Shown here piece by piece: positions 61,572 through 64,000 of a stretch of DNA of 64,000 bases. A model generated the notes under the pieces. The model made no database searches, was not told the origin of the DNA, and worked only from the letters and a program-made list of their open reading frames with translations. The translations under genes were made by a program, and so were the position numbers. Source of the stretch: Burkholderiales bacterium (GTDB lineage: Bacteria; Pseudomonadota; Gammaproteobacteria; Burkholderiales; Casimicrobiaceae). The stretch is from contig JABTUF010000004.1 of the NCBI GenBank assembly GCA_015075645.1, positions 124,001-188,000 on the forward strand, in the 5' to 3' direction. Position 1 is the stretch's first letter. Each line of letters starts with the position of its first letter.

Positions 61572-62726
61572 ATGCGCGTGGTCGTGGCCCCCGATTCGTT
61601 CAAGGGTTCGCTCGACGCCCCCGGCGCGGCCGCCGCGATCGCCCGCGGCGTTGCCCGCGCGATGCCCGATGCGGTCGTGGTCGAGTGCCCGATGGCCGAC
61701 GGAGGTGAAGGCACGCTCGACGCCGTGCTCCGCGCCTGCGGCGACGCCGCCGCGCGGGGAACGCTCGAGGTCGGCGGCGCATCGGGCGCGCGCCTCGCCG
61801 CGGGCTACGGCATCGTCGAGCGCGACGGCGCGCGCATCGCCGTGCTGGAGGCCGCGCAGGTCGTCGCGATCACCGACCGCGACGGCATGGCCGCACCGGT
61901 CGCCTCGCGCTCGACGCGCGGCCTGGGAGAGCAGGTCCGAGCGCTCCTCGACCGCGGCGTGCGGCAGTTCATGATCGGACTGGGCGGCAGCAGCACCAAC
62001 GACGGCGGCGCGGGATTCCTCGCGGCGCTCGGCATGCGCTTCCTCGATGGACGCGGAGCCGACGTCGCGCCGACACCCGAGGGTCTCGCGCGCCTCGAGC
62101 GCGCGGACGCCTCCCCGCTCGACGCGCGACTCGCGGCCTGCTCGATCACGGTCATGTCGGACGTCAACAATCCGCTCGCCGGTCCGCGCGGCGCGACCGC
62201 GGTCTTCGGTCCGCAGAAGGGCGTGGCGCCAGCCGAGATCGCGCTCGTCGACGCGACGATCGCGCGTTACGCCGGGATCGTCGAGCGCTCGCTCGGTCGC
62301 GCCGCGTCCGACCGCTCCGGCGCCGGTGCCGCGGGCGGCCTCGGCTTCGCGCTGATGCTCGTCGGCGGAACGATGCGCTCGGGGGCGGAAGTCGTCGCCG
62401 ACCTGATCGGCCTCGACGCCGCGCTCGACGGCGCGGCCTGGGCGATCACCGGCGAAGGCCGCAGCGACGCATCGACGCTGCTCGCGAAGGCGCCCTCGGT
62501 CGTCGCGGATCGCGCGCGGCTGCGCGGCGTGCCGGTGTCGCTCGTCTCCGGCGCGATCGACGCGACGGCGCTGCCCGCGCTCTCCGGGCGCTTCGACGGC
62601 TGCTTCGCGCTTCCCGCGGGACCCGCGACGCTCGACGCCTGCATTCGCGACGCCGCGACGCTCCTCGCCGATCGGGCGGACGCCATGGCGCGGGTCTTCG
62701 CCGCTGCGGCGCGGATGCGGCAGTAG
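61572..62726 (+). CDS. garK: Glycerate kinase
   Basis: This 384-residue protein starts at ATG 61572. Family blocks are MRVVVAPDSFKGSLDAPGAAAAIARG, PMADGGEGTLDAVL, FMIGLGGSSTNDGGAGFLAALG, NPLAGPRGATAVFGPQKG and ITGEGRSDASTLLAKAP. It phosphorylates glycerate to 2- or 3-phosphoglycerate in glyoxylate and serine metabolism. It probably forms an operon with the Sua5 gene for expression rather than function. Confidence 0.93.
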   Translation: MRVVVAPDSFKGSLDAPGAAAAIARGVARAMPDAVVVECPMADGGEGTLDAVLRACGDAAARGTLEVGGASGARLAAGYGIVERDGARIAVLEAAQVVAITDRDGMAAPVASRSTRGLGEQVRALLDRGVRQFMIGLGGSSTNDGGAGFLAALGMRFLDGRGADVAPTPEGLARLERADASPLDARLAACSITVMSDVNNPLAGPRGATAVFGPQKGVAPAEIALVDATIARYAGIVERSLGRAASDRSGAGAAGGLGFALMLVGGTMRSGAEVVADLIGLDAALDGAAWAITGEGRSDASTLLAKAPSVVADRARLRGVPVSLVSGAIDATALPALSGRFDGCFALPAGPATLDACIRDAATLLADRADAMARVFAAAARMRQ

Positions 62727-62742
62727 CGCGCCGTCTCCCGGA

Positions 62743-64000
62743 TCAGCGCGGATCGGCCGCGCCGTCCTCGCCGGGCACCACGCTCGCCCCGCCCAGCGCG
62801 GCGAGATGGCGCACCGGATGGCCGAGCAGCGGATCGTCTTCGACGAGCGCGGCGAGCTGTCCGGGATCGAGACGCAGCACCCGTGCCATCGCCGGCAGGT
62901 CCATCGCGACCACGCGCGCGCCCGGAAGCGCGGTCACGCGATCGGCCTGCAGCGCGCTCGCGAAGAACGCGGCGCTGTGCCCGATGCCGGTGAGGAGCGC
63001 GTCCACGCGAACGCCGCGCGCGCGCAGGAGTCCGAGCAGCGAGGCGTGGTGCGCGAGGCATTGCGACAGCCCCGCGCGCTCCGCCGCGAGCGTCGGCTCG
63101 TGGCCTTCGGAGTCCTCGCGGATCACGAGCGCCTCGAGTCCGCCGCCGTCGAGGCCGGCGAGGAGTTCCGCGTCGATGGCCACCACGTCGCGGGCGCAAA
63201 GCGTCCGGCCCACTTCGCGCAGCACCGCGCGCGACCCCTCGAGCGCGACCCAGGGCGTGTCGAACGTCCCGAAACCGATCCGCTCGACAAGGCGCGTCTG
63301 CATCGCCCGCACGCCGCGCTCGAACGGCTCGGCATCGCGGATCGCCGCGCCGATCCACCCGCGCAGCGTGTCCGTGTCGTCGACGACGAGATCCGCGACG
63401 CCGCCCGCCGCGCGCGCCGGAGCGCCGAACACCGCCGCCACCGCGGTAGCGTCGCCCGCGTCGAGTTCGTCTCGGCCGCGCGCGGCCTCGATCACCGCCG
63501 GCCCCGACAGCCCGAACCGCACCGGCGGCAGCAGCGCGAGGCGGTCGCTCGCGCAGGCGAGCACCGACGCTCCGCCGAAGACGTCGCCCGCGCCGATCGC
63601 GACGACGGGCACGCCGGAGGCGCGCGCATCGACCTGCGCCTGCAACGCGCGCGCGAGCGCGAGTTCCGCGGCGTTCGCCTCGTGCAGCCGCACGCCGCCG
63701 GAGGCCATCACGAGCACCACCGCGGCAGGACGCTCCGCGCGCGCGCGCGCGAACAGCGATGCGAGCGCGCGGCCATGGTTCGCGCCGACCGCTCCGCGCA
63801 GGAATCGCTCGTCCTGCGCCGCGACGAGCACCTCGCGGCCTTCGATCGCGGCGCGCCCGCAGACGATGCCGTCGTCGTCGCGCGCGGCGATCCCGAACCG
63901 CGTGAGGCTTTCGCTCGGTCCGACCGGCGGGTCGGCGACGAAGCTGCCCGCGTCCGCCAACGCCCGCAGCCGCTCGTCCGGCGGGAGATCCGCGATCGCG
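62743..64000 (-). CDS. Fused malonate decarboxylase beta/gamma-type carboxyltransferase, 5' end outside window
   Basis: The frame is open to the window edge, so the start is missing. The visible 418 codons form two crotonase-like halves. The N-terminal half (SESLTRFGIAARDDDGIVCGRAAIEGREVLVA, LVMASGGVRLHEAN, FGLSGPAVIEAARG) resembles MdcD. The C-terminal half (SQCLAHHASLLGLLRARGVRVDALLTGIGHSAAFFAS, LPGARVVAMDLPAMARVLRL) resembles MdcE. In most bacteria these are separate subunits that decarboxylate malonyl-ACP. A fused form is known in some lineages but worth confirming. Other mdc genes should lie just beyond the right edge. Confidence 0.78.
   Translation of the reverse strand, partial: AIADLPPDERLRALADAGSFVADPPVGPSESLTRFGIAARDDDGIVCGRAAIEGREVLVAAQDERFLRGAVGANHGRALASLFARARAERPAAVVLVMASGGVRLHEANAAELALARALQAQVDARASGVPVVAIGAGDVFGGASVLACASDRLALLPPVRFGLSGPAVIEAARGRDELDAGDATAVAAVFGAPARAAGGVADLVVDDTDTLRGWIGAAIRDAEPFERGVRAMQTRLVERIGFGTFDTPWVALEGSRAVLREVGRTLCARDVVAIDAELLAGLDGGGLEALVIREDSEGHEPTLAAERAGLSQCLAHHASLLGLLRARGVRVDALLTGIGHSAAFFASALQADRVTALPGARVVAMDLPAMARVLRLDPGQLAALVEDDPLLGHPVRHLAALGGASVVPGEDGAADPR

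Overview
The window reads as a chromosomal segment of a very GC-rich Gram-negative bacterium, most likely a betaproteobacterium. Supporting signs are a DUF3460 gene, the accB-accC-prmA-zinc-ribbon order, surA-lptD beside an amgK-murU peptidoglycan-recycling pair, an SAH riboswitch in front of ahcY, and ntrBC behind glnA. Genes are tightly packed, with many start/stop overlaps (GTGA, ATGA, TTGA). No rRNA, tRNA or CRISPR array was recognised. Genus-level placement is not possible from this sequence alone.

Layout. 0-2.6 kb: end of a hemJ-like gene, an RlmL-type rRNA methyltransferase, a hicAB toxin-antitoxin pair whose toxin frame is shifted near its end, DUF3460 and a GNAT acetyltransferase. 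2.7-9 kb: envelope carbohydrate functions, namely a membrane-anchored putative glycosidase overlapping an acyltransferase-3 gene, an array of 35-bp palindromic repeats, and a secreted DUF5648/glycosidase protein. 9.4-15.1 kb: lptD-surA divergent from amgK-murU, sharing a promoter with a symmetric -10 element. 15.1-21.3 kb: oligopeptidase A, a DUF4124/glutaredoxin protein, a TsdA-like di-haem cytochrome, exonuclease III and a DUF6311 membrane protein. 21.3-26.2 kb: nitrogen regulation (ntrC, ntrB, glnA), with a sigma-54 promoter and an NtrC site readable upstream of glnA.

26.5-38.3 kb is the accessory part. An IS110-family transposase gene is split in two, and about 10.5 kb of foreign-looking DNA lies between the halves, flanked by an 8-bp direct repeat. 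The insert carries two M13 metallopeptidases, a ClpP/crotonase-like secreted protein, an AraC-type regulator, a beta/gamma-crystallin protein, two related small secreted proteins, an outer-membrane barrel candidate, and a gene truncated at each end. The right-hand truncated gene (DUF885) is fused in frame to the transposase C-terminus.

38.3-49 kb returns to core genes: the DUF3426 zinc-ribbon protein, prmA, accC, accB, a TlpA thioredoxin, an isolated DsbD-alpha domain, cutA, fxsA, lgt, a LysR regulator, an EamA exporter and ilvD. 49-61 kb holds small secreted proteins, ybaK, and a methyl-cycle group (metF, ahcY under an SAH riboswitch, metK). It also holds a second and third repeat cluster's worth of palindromic elements, a 42-residue basic protein with a clear terminator, a FAD oxidoreductase, DUF429, a brnTA toxin-antitoxin pair, an old-yellow-enzyme homologue and a chagasin-type inhibitor. 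The window ends with a Sua5-type tRNA modification gene, glycerate kinase and a fused malonate decarboxylase beta/gamma-type protein that runs off the edge.

The strongest candidates for something new are the island inside the IS110 gene, the palindromic repeat families, and the small uncharacterised genes. Everything here is from reading the sequence; no database search was run.
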